The notes under the pieces were generated by a model. The model was not told the origin of the DNA, did no database searches, and was given only the letters and a program-made list of their open reading frames with translations. Position numbers and translations under genes: made by a program. DNA of 21,036 nt from contig CAVOBC010000030.1 of assembly GCA_963693635.1 (NCBI GenBank), positions 1-21,036 on the forward strand, in the 5' to 3' direction. The stretch is from CAVOBC01 sp963693635 (GTDB taxonomy: Bacteria; Pseudomonadota; Gammaproteobacteria; Pseudomonadales; Azotimanducaceae). Position 1 is the stretch's first letter. Each line of letters opens with the position of its first letter. Shown here in pieces: positions 7,303 to 13,870 of this stretch.

Positions 7303-8154
7303 ATGACCAGATCTTCATCAGCCAGATCTTCACTAGCCAGAGTCGTCTTGATCAGCCTCTTATCGATCAGCCCGGTTTCAATAAACGCCCAAGCAAACGG
7401 CTCCACCGATCCCCTCGACTGCGTGAACCCCACGTTCAAAACCGCGTTGCTCGGCGTCACGATCAACACGGACGGTTCTGGCATGCCCGCAGACCTTGGC
7501 CAACTCGCTCCAGACGGCCTGCGCCTCATCGGCAGCCTGAACACCGATCAATATGACCGACTGGTGTTCACGACACACCTCAATCAAGCCGACGCGGCGC
7601 TGAGTGTGGCCAATGCCCTGTCCAGCGCGGGCTGGTACCAGGCACCGGGGCAAAAACCCGAAAACGCGCCCTTCTGCCACGCGGACTTTCGCACGCTGCG
7701 AGTCAGTCAACGCCAGGAATACATCACGCTCGCGCTCGCGCCCAATCGGCCCGCCACCTGCGCGAACGCGATGTACGACTACCGTACCGACAGGTTGGAC
7801 GCTTTTGACATCACGCCAACCCTGATTGCACCCGAGGTGGCAACGAAGGTCGAGGGCGGCAAACGGCGCCTGACGCCGCAGTTAGCAATGAACGAGTTGC
7901 ACTTCGCAGCAAACCTTTCCCTGTCCGAGGTCGCCCGCCAACTCAACCTGCAACTCGAACGCCTGGAGTGGACCAGCGGCGACGATTGGGCGTCACCGGG
8001 TGCCGTCGGGTCAACCTGGCACGTCTCACTCGAGAGCGGCCTCATCATCACCGGCTCAATGGAAGTGCGGCAGGCACCCGGGCCTACCGACGGCGACAGA
8101 GCGATCCAGTACACCTACTCGGCGGTGCTCATCGTCAGCGCTCTGCTGCGCTGA
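7303..8154 (+). CDS. Exported three-cysteine protein, copy 2 (Sec-like signal)
   Basis: A 283-residue protein read from ATG 7303, preceded by GGAGAG at 7290-7295. The frame also allows GTG 7261, which overlaps the previous stop, but that adds a hydrophilic prefix. The signal peptide has a basic serine-rich start, then LARVVLISLLSI, with cleavage probably near INAQA (27-31), and no twin arginine. The three cysteines match those of copy 1: Cys40 (LDCVNP), Cys125 (PFCHAD) and Cys153 (ATCANA), with spacings of 85 and 28 against 92 and 27. Other shared positions include the LRLIG/LEPIG segment and SSAGW/VKAGF. The C-terminal half is predicted to be mixed helix and strand, for example LSLSEVARQLNLQLERLEW. 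Unknown family. The stop codon is inside a perfect 14-bp hairpin. Confidence 0.75.
   Translation: MTRSSSARSSLARVVLISLLSISPVSINAQANGSTDPLDCVNPTFKTALLGVTINTDGSGMPADLGQLAPDGLRLIGSLNTDQYDRLVFTTHLNQADAALSVANALSSAGWYQAPGQKPENAPFCHADFRTLRVSQRQEYITLALAPNRPATCANAMYDYRTDRLDAFDITPTLIAPEVATKVEGGKRRLTPQLAMNELHFAANLSLSEVARQLNLQLERLEWTSGDDWASPGAVGSTWHVSLESGLIITGSMEVRQAPGPTDGDRAIQYTYSAVLIVSALLR
7307..7336. repeat. 15-bp in-frame tandem duplication in a signal peptide
   Basis: CCAGATCTTCATCAG (7307-7321) is followed directly by CCAGATCTTCACTAG (7322-7336), two mismatches, and CCAG starts a third partial copy. It lies in codons 2-12 of the second three-cysteine gene and doubles the basic-serine stretch RSS(S/L)AR of its signal peptide without breaking the frame. 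Confidence 0.75.
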
Positions 8155-8162
8155 CGATGAGC
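8127..8162 (+). terminator. Perfect 14-bp hairpin over the end of the paralogue 2 gene
   Basis: GCTCATCGTCAGCG (8127-8140) pairs perfectly with CGCTGACGATGAGC (8149-8162) around an 8-base loop. The stop codon TGA (8152-8154) is in the right arm. The next gene converges from 8236, so the hairpin can serve as an end signal from either side. No strong T tract follows on the plus strand. Confidence 0.55.
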
Positions 8163-8235
8163 GCAAAAACCCCGCAGAGTTTACCTTCCAAATATCGGTA
8201 ACTATACCGAGCAGAACCGAGCAGGATTTTCACCC

Positions 8236-9123
8236 TCAATTGCCGCCTGTCGCAGGCAACGACAACAGCACACCTTCACCGCCGCCCATCATGGTCGTTG
8301 GGTACTTGCCATCCCAGCGCCCAACGCTGTTATATCTAATGAGATCCGACGTCACCGATTTGGCCAGCAACAAATTCGCTTCTGCCTGGGCCGCCGCTTC
8401 TTTGCTAATGCGATACGCCTCAGCGTCGGCCTGGGTACGCTTCGCATTCGCGTCTGACACGGCCGCCTGCTCCCGCGCTTCTGCTTGCTTGACCTGTTGC
8501 TGCGCCTGTTGCTCCACTATCTGCAACTGCGCCTTCTCCCGCTCAAGTTGCTCCTGGCGTTCCTTCGTTTGCACCACCGCCGCTGTCACCACGGTCGGTA
8601 GAGTGATATCACGAAAGAGTACCGCATCGACGACGACGCCCTTCGGGTACAGGTACTCGGTGAGGCCCTCCTCGACGTAGAATTGCAGTTCGGTCTGAAC
8701 CGTGTCGAGATAGAAATCCTGCGACTGGTCAACCGACTTGCCCGCCTCACGCAGCAAACTCCGGACCTTCGGCGTCACGTGTTTAACGATGACGTCCGCC
8801 AGGGTGCCCGTTTCGGTCAGCGTCTTCGGGGTGCGGCTACCGTCCAGGTGAAAGGTGACGGAAACATCCATCGAGGTCTTCAGCTTGTCCTGACTCGGCA
8901 CCTGCACGCGCTCCCAGGTCTCCGTCTGGGCACGCAGATCAAACTCGGTGAAGTCGAGCAGCGGGTTCACTATATGCAGGCCCTCGGCCAGTGCTTCAAC
9001 CTGTACCTCACCAAAGAGGGTCGCGACCTTGTTGTGGCCCGCAGGGACCGTTGTATAACAGTTCATTCCGATCCCCACTGCGACAAAGATGCCGACGGCA
9101 AGAACGATCAGTTTTGTATCCAT
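8236..9123 (-). CDS. SPFH/band-7 domain protein, prohibitin-like
   Basis: A 295-residue SPFH protein. One N-terminal membrane helix (5-19) is followed by the band-7 domain (about 22-190), recognised from TTVPAGHNKVATLFGEV, AEGLHIVNPL and VSVTFHLD. A long charged helix rich in Gln, Glu, Lys and Ala (about 185-255) forms the coiled coil, and the tail has SVGRWDGKYPTTMMGGG (266-282), typical of bacterial prohibitin-like members. These proteins form large membrane-bound rings or scaffolds and are often linked to membrane proteases or stress. The cysteine at 22 has no proper lipobox, so a lipoprotein is unlikely. GGAG lies about 8 bases before the ATG. The leader carries a hairpin at 9158-9187. 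No NfeD partner or FtsH gene is next to it. The tail converges with the second three-cysteine gene. Confidence 0.9.
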   Translation of the reverse strand: MDTKLIVLAVGIFVAVGIGMNCYTTVPAGHNKVATLFGEVQVEALAEGLHIVNPLLDFTEFDLRAQTETWERVQVPSQDKLKTSMDVSVTFHLDGSRTPKTLTETGTLADVIVKHVTPKVRSLLREAGKSVDQSQDFYLDTVQTELQFYVEEGLTEYLYPKGVVVDAVLFRDITLPTVVTAAVVQTKERQEQLEREKAQLQIVEQQAQQQVKQAEAREQAAVSDANAKRTQADAEAYRISKEAAAQAEANLLLAKSVTSDLIRYNSVGRWDGKYPTTMMGGGEGVLLSLPATGGN

Positions 9124-9157
9124 CTATTTGAACTCCATCATGGTTGCGTTGAACCGC

Positions 9158-9187
9158 GCGGGTTGCTTCGCTTTGCAAGCGACCCGC
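9158..9187. promoter_or_regulatory. Hairpin in the 5' leader of the SPFH gene
   Basis: Arms 9158-9168 (GCGGGTTGCTT) and 9177-9187 (AAGCGACCCGC) pair over 11 positions with a single mismatch, around an 8-base loop. It sits 35-64 bases upstream of the SPFH start. The odd pair is a G-U wobble if transcribed from the plus strand and A-C from the minus strand. Leader regulation or a DNA-binding dyad are both possible. Confidence 0.45.
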
Positions 9188-9471
9188 ACTTGACTAGTCG
9201 CCTGACCCACCAACACAGTTTCGGATCAGAACCCCAGCGGCACGGTACTCTCCATCATGAGGGATGTACCGTCATTTTCACAATGCCAGGGTGCCGGAGC
9301 GTCAGAGGTGTTGTTTTTGAAACCGGATACGCCAGGCGCAAGGGACCGCCGTTGCGGGAGGACAAGACGCTACTGATATTCCACCTAATGCCTTGCACGC
9401 CAGCGAGTCCGCGCCAGCTTGACAAAAAGCGCACTTAATCGCGTAGCCTCAAGAGGCACTGCAGCGCGTTA

Positions 9472-9572
9472 CACCGATTGGCGTGCATGGGCGGTGCGGG
9501 CCGTCACGACCCATTCCCCCCGGGGTGCGTCCCAACAAGCATTCTTCAACCGACCCGGCACGCCAACCGGTG
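9472..9572 (-). ncRNA. Candidate structured RNA closed by a 15-nt inverted repeat
   Basis: Outer arms CACCGATTGGCGTGC (9472-9486) and GCACGCCAACCGGTG (9558-9572) match with one exception. An inner stem-loop lies at 9487-9514, directly stacked on the left arm. In both stems the imperfect pairs become G-U wobbles when read as minus-strand RNA (outer pair 9477:9567; inner pair 9492:9509) but are A-C mismatches on the plus strand; one inner C-C mismatch remains. That asymmetry favours a minus-strand transcript, between the GST and SPFH genes. It matches no RNA family I know. It could instead be a transposon remnant or a repeated extragenic palindrome. Confidence 0.35.
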
Positions 9573-9695
9573 ACCGTCGCGTTGCGGGGGTCTAAAACTC
9601 CGTCACAAAGCCTCTTCGGCCTCGCAGGCGGTGGGGCCCTTCCCTTTTTTGTCAGCGACCTTGCCCTCGGTGAGCTTACCGCGGGGAACTTGCCG

Positions 9696-10682
9696 TCAGC
9701 CAGCGAGCCCCTCGCGGCAACCCATCGCCTCAAGGGCAGCGGCGAGCGTGGAACTCTCTGCTTCGGCGTATCGCTGACGAAGGACCGCGAGGGATTTCGC
9801 ATGGTACTTCTGCGGCTTTTGCACCCACTCGCCCGTAGATAGCGTGACCGTGAATTCCTCATTGCCGGCCTGCACCGCGCTTTCGTTGGCGAGCGTCCAC
9901 GGCATGAAGAGATCGCCGACCTGGCTCGACACAAACGGCGCGAGCGTCGGTTCAAGTGCGGTCCAGTCCTTGAAGTCGCCAAGAACGACCGGGTTCAGCA
10001 TCCGGTGAATCCAACGCAAAAGATGCGGGTGCCCGGCCTCGATTAGCGAGCCACAGGTCGGGTCCGTCCAGCAATTGTAGATCTGCCCCCAGAGCCCGAA
10101 GTCCCCAAACGCAGGACGCTCTCCAAACAGGTATTCGTGCTCCGCGAAGTGCACTTCAAGCAGGTCAATGGCCGCACGGAAAGACGCCTCGATCTGGGGT
10201 GCCGTTTGCTCATTTGAGCCAACGAACCAGACGCGGTCCGTCATGCGTTCGAGAATCTGGCTGACAGCGGCCTCGTGGCGTGCGTCATCGGGCCCTGACA
10301 TGCTGCGCGCGATCCGGCCACCCGCGCTCAACTGATCGGCCGTGCGCGCCCAGCGGTAGTGGAACATCCACTTGTTGCCCCATTCGTCGCCGAATTCTTC
10401 CAGCAGAACAGACACGAAACGTGCGACGGGATCTGACGGATGGATCGCAGGCATCGGGTGATCCGCCTCAATGGCCTCGATGATGGGGGTCGAATCCTGC
10501 ATGCCCTTGTCATCGGGCGTGACGACGAGCGGGATGATGGGAATCCTGGCGAATTGCTCGTAGACCTTCGCGTTCTCCCCACTGCGTGGCAGCCAAGCAT
10601 GCGGCAAGTTCTTGAAGCGGAAATAGGAGCGGATTTTGACGGAGTAGGGCGAGAGTTCAGCGCCGAAGATACGATAGGTCAT
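9696..10682 (-). CDS. Glutathione S-transferase family protein
   Basis: A 328-residue protein with a thioredoxin-like GST N-terminal domain (about 1-80). YRIFGAELSPYSVKIRSY places a Ser-Pro-Tyr-Ser where the catalytic Ser, Cys or Tyr normally sits (Ser11 or Ser14). A proline at 51 (RIPIIPLV) matches the cis-proline, and QDSTPIIEAIE (62-72) matches the glutathione-binding Glu/Gln-Asp/Ser motif. The all-helical C-terminal domain runs from about 85 to 230 (FAEHEYLFGERPAFGDFGLWGQ is the usual N-capping region). The extra 90 or so residues at the C-terminus make it longer than a typical 200-230-residue GST. Expected role: glutathione conjugation or a related thiol reaction on hydrophobic or electrophilic compounds in the cytosol. 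Substrate unknown. It is not tightly linked to a neighbour. Confidence 0.9.
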   Translation of the reverse strand: MTYRIFGAELSPYSVKIRSYFRFKNLPHAWLPRSGENAKVYEQFARIPIIPLVVTPDDKGMQDSTPIIEAIEADHPMPAIHPSDPVARFVSVLLEEFGDEWGNKWMFHYRWARTADQLSAGGRIARSMSGPDDARHEAAVSQILERMTDRVWFVGSNEQTAPQIEASFRAAIDLLEVHFAEHEYLFGERPAFGDFGLWGQIYNCWTDPTCGSLIEAGHPHLLRWIHRMLNPVVLGDFKDWTALEPTLAPFVSSQVGDLFMPWTLANESAVQAGNEEFTVTLSTGEWVQKPQKYHAKSLAVLRQRYAEAESSTLAAALEAMGCREGLAG

Positions 10683-10982
10683 CAGTTTGGTTCCGATTTA
10701 ACGTCAGGTTGCCTGAGTCGCCACACCCTTCGATTGACCAATAGAACAGACCGGTGGCGAGTCGGGATGAAGATCGGTCAATTACCCATCTGCGCAAGGC
10801 GGCGACCAAACATCCCGGTAATTTAACCCGGCGAAGTCACACCGCGATCGTGCACGTGCACACAGACACCTGAAAAGCAGGCGGTGGGATTCTCAAGACG
10901 GAGTCAGGAGCCAATCGATGGTCCACCGAACACGGCGGCAACGGCTATCGAAACGGCGTCAAATCGTGGTTAGGTCGTCTGT

Positions 10983-11024
10983 GGCTAGTAGTCGTATGCG
11001 GCTAGTAGTCGTATGCGGCTAGTA
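10983..11024. repeat. 17-bp tandem repeat, about 2.5 copies
   Basis: GGCTAGTAGTCGTATGC is present at 10983-10999 and 11000-11016 without mismatch, and the first 8 bases start a third copy at 11017-11024. It is in intergenic DNA between the 98-residue gene and the GST gene. Confidence 0.9.
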
Positions 11025-11084
11025 ATAGGCCAGGATACTCCCGTACCGCCTGAGCCTGGAGGGAACCTGACCGTTCAGGAGAGC

Positions 11085-11102
11085 GCCGGGTTTACACCCG
11101 GC
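11085..11102 (-). terminator. Candidate hairpin after the 98-residue gene
   Basis: GCCGGGT (11085-11091) and ACCCGGC (11096-11102) form a perfect 7-bp stem with a 4-base loop, 24 bases beyond the stop of the minus-strand gene at 11127. No T tract follows on that strand. Confidence 0.4.
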
Positions 11103-11126
11103 AAGATCTCTGTCTGAATGCGTCAC

Positions 11127-11423
11127 TCAGGCGCGTGATCCTGAGAATGTCGCCTCGCCAAAAGCGCCCAGTTTGACCGTTCCCGAGATGTTGTCGCCGT
11201 CCACGGTGCCTGAAAACTCTAACGTGAGCGGCATCGGCTGGGTTATCGCTGCTTTCCACGACACGTTGTCGCCGTCGACGGCGCCATCTTGCACGTCCAT
11301 CGAGCCCTGCTGCCCGGCCATCGAGCCAGTCAGCGTGCCGCCGTCCGTGGTCAGCGTGAGCGTGCCTTCCTGAGCACCCATCGGGGTATTGGTCGTGATG
11401 TTCCAGGTACCATCTGCACTCAT
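11127..11423 (-). CDS. Small beta-rich protein of unknown function
   Basis: A 98-residue protein without signal peptide, membrane helix or cysteine. It is made of short Thr, Ser and Gly-rich strands: GTWNITTNTPMG, GTLTLTTDGGTLTGSM, DGAVDGDNVSWKA, LTLEFSGTVDGDNISGTVKLGAFGEATFSGSR. It reads as a beta meander or small barrel. Two internal motifs repeat, DGAVDGDNVS (about 46-55) and SGTVDGDNIS (about 71-80), also visible in DNA as a 20-bp repeat with two mismatches at 11191-11210 and 11266-11285. Similar small proteins occur in many proteobacteria, to my knowledge without assigned function. The start ATG is the first in frame; an RBS-like GGAG lies just upstream. Confidence 0.75.
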   Translation of the reverse strand: MSADGTWNITTNTPMGAQEGTLTLTTDGGTLTGSMAGQQGSMDVQDGAVDGDNVSWKAAITQPMPLTLEFSGTVDGDNISGTVKLGAFGEATFSGSRA

Positions 11424-11564
11424 TAGCTACTCCACGACGCATTGCGAACAAAAAGAGGCCCGACAGTACGTCAATCGATCGAACTGTTCAACGACCCGCG
11501 GGTCTAAGAAACAGCCGCAAGATTCCCGCCATGCAGACACGCCATAGCCACTCTTCATAGCCTT

Positions 11565-11607
11565 CACAACACCGATCACAGCCGGCCACAACACCCTTCA
11601 CAGCCGC
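11565..11607. repeat. 22-bp imperfect tandem repeat, two copies
   Basis: Copy one is 11565-11586 and copy two 11587-11607. Both start CACAACACC and end CACAGCCG(G)C; they differ by the middle bases and one indel. It lies in non-coding DNA upstream of the lipoprotein gene. Confidence 0.65.
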
Positions 11608-11695
11608 CACATCCACACCCGCGCCCACCGGCGAAATTCATGCTCCCGGTCCAAACGCGATACCCACGCGCCGGACCGAACACACGCTGCCCCTT

Positions 11696-11725
11696 CGCAC
11701 CCTACCCCGACGCACCCTGCCCCAT
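11696..11725. repeat. 15-bp imperfect tandem repeat, two copies
   Basis: CGCACCCTACCCCGA (11696-11710) is followed by CGCACCCTGCCCCAT (11711-11725), three mismatches. A looser copy precedes at about 11685. Confidence 0.55.
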
Positions 11726-11800
11726 TGCGCTGCGGGACCGTTCGGGGCGGCGCACGGCGGTGCCTGATTTCACTGGGGCCACCGGGGCGATATGCCTCCG

Positions 11801-11860
11801 GAGCCATGTCGCGCAGGGCCATATCGCCGGGGGCCGTGTCGCGGGCCTGATGTCGCTGCG
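11801..11860. repeat. Degenerate 14-16-bp repeats with core GCCRTRTCGC
   Basis: Four adjacent units begin at about 11801, 11817, 11831 and 11845, each with a variant of GCCATGTCGC. Conservation is low, so this may be an old decayed minisatellite. Confidence 0.4.
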
Positions 11861-12022
11861 GCCGATGCAGAAACAGGGCACGTGAACCCTCAACGAGCGG
11901 CAATCGCCTCGTGGCGAAGCAACCCCAGGCCCAGGACAGCCCGCCAATCATCTCTCCTGCCAATTTACTCTCATCGCAATTACGTGTACCTTCGCCAACT
12001 TATTGATTCCCGCCCGTTTCGC

Positions 12023-13360
12023 ATGAGAAGACTTCCGGTTCTCTTCCTCTTTACGTTGCTGCTGCTCGCGGGGTGTGGTGATGAGGAAGGATTTACTCAG
12101 ATCCAGCCGCAGGCCGCCCTGGCTCGCGTCTTCAATGGGATCCCCGAATCTCCGGTCATTATCGTTCTGGTCGACGGTGTAACGTTGCAAACGGTCAACT
12201 TCGGCGAGACACCAGGCTTTGAGGTGGTCAACGTCGTAACCGGCGACATGGACGTCTTCTACGGCGACGCCAACAACCAACGCCAGGATCTGGCCACCGG
12301 ACTTACGGTTGACCTCGATAATGCCGAGGAACTCACGGTCATTGCCATGGGAACGCTCGACAATCCGCGTTTCATTTCAGTCATCAACCCCGCACACGTC
12401 CCGTCCGGGTCAACGTCACAAACACAGTTCGTGCACGCCGCCTCCCGCATTAGCGGAACGGTACAGATGACAATCAGGGAGTCACAGAGCGGCGAGGTTG
12501 TTCATCAAGAGTCTCTGGGGCAGGGGCAACACTCCGAATTGATAACCCTCGACGGCAGTGCGTTTTACGAAATTGAGGCCGTCCTCGCCGGGGATAACGA
12601 ACCGATCTGGAGTTCCGGCAGCTTCCTGGCTTTCGCACAGACACGCAGCATGAATATGCTGATGGACTACGTCGGCCCCGGCGATCATTCCGCACGGGTT
12701 GTGCAATTGTTCGGCGCCGGAAGCGCGAGTTTTCAGAACGAGTCCATTCCTGGTGGCGTTCGCATCGCCAACTTCTCCACCAATCCGGACGCGCTGGACC
12801 TGCGCCAGTTTCTTTCTGATGGTAGCGTTCTTGGCTTCGTCGACGGGGCCGTCAACGGAGAAATCACCGAGTACCTTAGCCCGGCCGCAAATATCTCCGG
12901 TTTCGAGGCCATTCCAACCGGTGAGCCTGTCGTTGTCGGCCGGACGCCTTACGAACTGACGCGTGGCACGTTCAATACCCTGCTTATCGGGGGCGACATC
13001 GACGCCCGCACCTTATTCGCGACAATTGGACCAGACTCGAACCGCTCGATCGCGACCATTCCTCAATTGACAATGTTCTCAGCCGCCAGTCCCAACTTAT
13101 TTTACAACGTCTTCGTGGTTACCCCCGATCAGGAATACACGCCACAGACGGTCCCGGTCGTGATCAATATGGATTTCCTGTCGCGCTTTTCAGTAACGCC
13201 GCCGCCCGATTTCGACCTGTACATCACGGCTTCTCACAATGGGGAGTTGCTGCTCGGCCCGGTACCCTTCAGCCTCGAGGCCGGCCACGTGTATTCACTG
13301 TTTCTGCACGAAAGCGGCGGTTCGTTGCAGATATTGCAGAAGGACGACACCGCCAGATAG
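12023..13360 (+). CDS. Outer-membrane lipoprotein with DUF4397-like repeats
   Basis: A 445-residue lipoprotein. The frame is open from 11792, but the ATG at 12023 starts a clean lipoprotein signal: MRRLPVLFLFTLLLLAGC with lipobox LAGC and lipidated Cys18, then Gly19, which suggests the outer membrane rather than retention inside. The mature part is beta-rich and resembles DUF4397: ALARVFNGIPESPVIIVLVDG near 33, VQFVHAASRISGTVQM-like strands in the second module, and GGVRIANFSTNPDALDLRQF starting a later module. Each module starts with a 'hydrophobic-hydrophobic-N/H-A' strand as in that family. The function of DUF4397 proteins is not established; they are surface or periplasmic and may bind polymers or partners. 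The stop is 2 bases from the stop of the convergent CinA-family gene. Confidence 0.82.
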   Translation: MRRLPVLFLFTLLLLAGCGDEEGFTQIQPQAALARVFNGIPESPVIIVLVDGVTLQTVNFGETPGFEVVNVVTGDMDVFYGDANNQRQDLATGLTVDLDNAEELTVIAMGTLDNPRFISVINPAHVPSGSTSQTQFVHAASRISGTVQMTIRESQSGEVVHQESLGQGQHSELITLDGSAFYEIEAVLAGDNEPIWSSGSFLAFAQTRSMNMLMDYVGPGDHSARVVQLFGAGSASFQNESIPGGVRIANFSTNPDALDLRQFLSDGSVLGFVDGAVNGEITEYLSPAANISGFEAIPTGEPVVVGRTPYELTRGTFNTLLIGGDIDARTLFATIGPDSNRSIATIPQLTMFSAASPNLFYNVFVVTPDQEYTPQTVPVVINMDFLSRFSVTPPPDFDLYITASHNGELLLGPVPFSLEAGHVYSLFLHESGGSLQILQKDDTAR

Positions 13361-13362
13361 CG

Positions 13363-13857
13363 TCAATCGACCGGGCTCGCTTCGACGGCCTGCTTTAGCA
13401 AGTCGAGCGACCGGCGCGTGAATTCCCACATGTTGGACTCGCGATCATCAATCCCCGTCTTGATCAGCGCTGTCATCGGCACGGGACCGGCAACCGCGAT
13501 GGCGGTGATGCCCGCCGGGTGGCCATAGCGACTGCCGCCCGGGCCCGCAGCACCCAGTTCCGCAATTCCCCAGGTGGCATCAAAGGTCGTCCTTGCCCGC
13601 TCGGCGAAGACCGCAGACATCTCCTCTGTGAGCGGCTGCAGTCCTTCAACATCGGACTTGCGCAGATCCAGAATCCGCCGCCGCGACTGCATGGTGTAGA
13701 CCACTCCGCCGCCCGCATAGTAGGCCGATGCGCCCGCGATCGAGAGCAGCGCGGCTGAGATGAGTCCTCCACTCGACGACTCCGCGACACCGACCGTCTG
13801 GCCGCGGGCCTTTAACAGTTCGCCAAGTTCACCCGCCATCTTCTGTAACTCATCCAT
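13363..13857 (-). CDS. CinA C-terminal-domain protein with altered motifs
   Basis: A 164-residue single-domain protein of the CinA C-terminal/PncC family, which in active members deamidates nicotinamide mononucleotide. The family motif AESCTGG appears as AESSSGG (25-31), the GGVV segment as GGGVVYTM (49-56), and the glycine-rich loop as GAAGPGGSRYGHPAG (102-116). In typical members a Lys follows the Tyr of VxYS by five residues (YSNEAK). Here that position is Arg59 (YTMQSR). That Lys is thought to be catalytic, so activity as an amidohydrolase is uncertain. The N-terminal MoaB-like domain of full CinA is absent, as in PncC. GAGGAGA lies 5-6 bases before the ATG, a strong start. The gene lies 119 bases downstream of the thioesterase gene, possibly an operon. 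Confidence 0.88.
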   Translation of the reverse strand: MDELQKMAGELGELLKARGQTVGVAESSSGGLISAALLSIAGASAYYAGGGVVYTMQSRRRILDLRKSDVEGLQPLTEEMSAVFAERARTTFDATWGIAELGAAGPGGSRYGHPAGITAIAVAGPVPMTALIKTGIDDRESNMWEFTRRSLDLLKQAVEASPVD

Positions 13858-13870
13858 CGCACTCTCCTCT

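Larger units (their letters stand above)
9124..9695. other. 572-base intergenic region with structured elements
   Basis: This lies between the GST stop and the SPFH start, both on the minus strand, and has no credible gene; the open frames across it are arginine- and proline-rich shadows. It holds an SPFH-leader hairpin (9158-9187), a GCCTC-AA-GAGGC mini hairpin (9446-9457), the long inverted-repeat element 9472-9572, and a run of six T on the plus strand at about 9645-9650. The SPFH promoter must be here, but I cannot place it with confidence. Confidence 0.6.
10683..11126. other. 444-base intergenic region
   Basis: Between the 98-residue gene and the GST gene, both on the minus strand. No gene is seen. 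It holds an inverted pair ATTGACC (10733-10739) and GGTCAAT (10776-10782) upstream of the GST start, a 17-bp tandem repeat at 10983-11024, and a short GC hairpin at 11085-11102. The GST promoter probably lies in the first 150 bases. Confidence 0.55.
11424..12022. other. 599-base intergenic region rich in degenerate repeats
   Basis: Between the divergent 98-residue gene and the lipoprotein gene. No credible coding frame. It contains three clusters of degenerate tandem repeats (11565-11607, 11696-11725, 11801-11860) in C-rich DNA. The promoter of the lipoprotein gene should be in the last 150 bases, where the sequence becomes AT-richer (about 11945-12010), but no clear -35/-10 pair stands out. 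Confidence 0.5.

Noticed and set aside
9419..9450. TTGACA at 9419-9424 as a plus-strand promoter
   Set aside because: No acceptable -10 hexamer at 16-18 bases, and no plus-strand gene follows.
9449..9982. Open frames on both strands between the GST and SPFH genes
   Set aside because: Compositionally biased (Arg, Pro, Ser) and overlapping the end of the GST gene. No domain or RBS.
10480..10500. GGTCGAATCC, similar to a tRNA T-loop
   Set aside because: It is inside the GST coding sequence, and no acceptor, D or anticodon stems surround it. No other tRNA-like region was found in the window.
1945..11860. Repeats as a CRISPR array
   Set aside because: None of the repeats has regular unit and spacer lengths, and no cas gene is present.
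11598..11963. Minus-strand frame upstream of the lipoprotein gene
   Set aside because: Covers degenerate repeats; the protein is repetitive and low-complexity without any family feature.
11792..12022. Upstream extension of the lipoprotein frame
   Set aside because: The extra 77 residues precede a perfect lipoprotein signal peptide and run through degenerate repeats.
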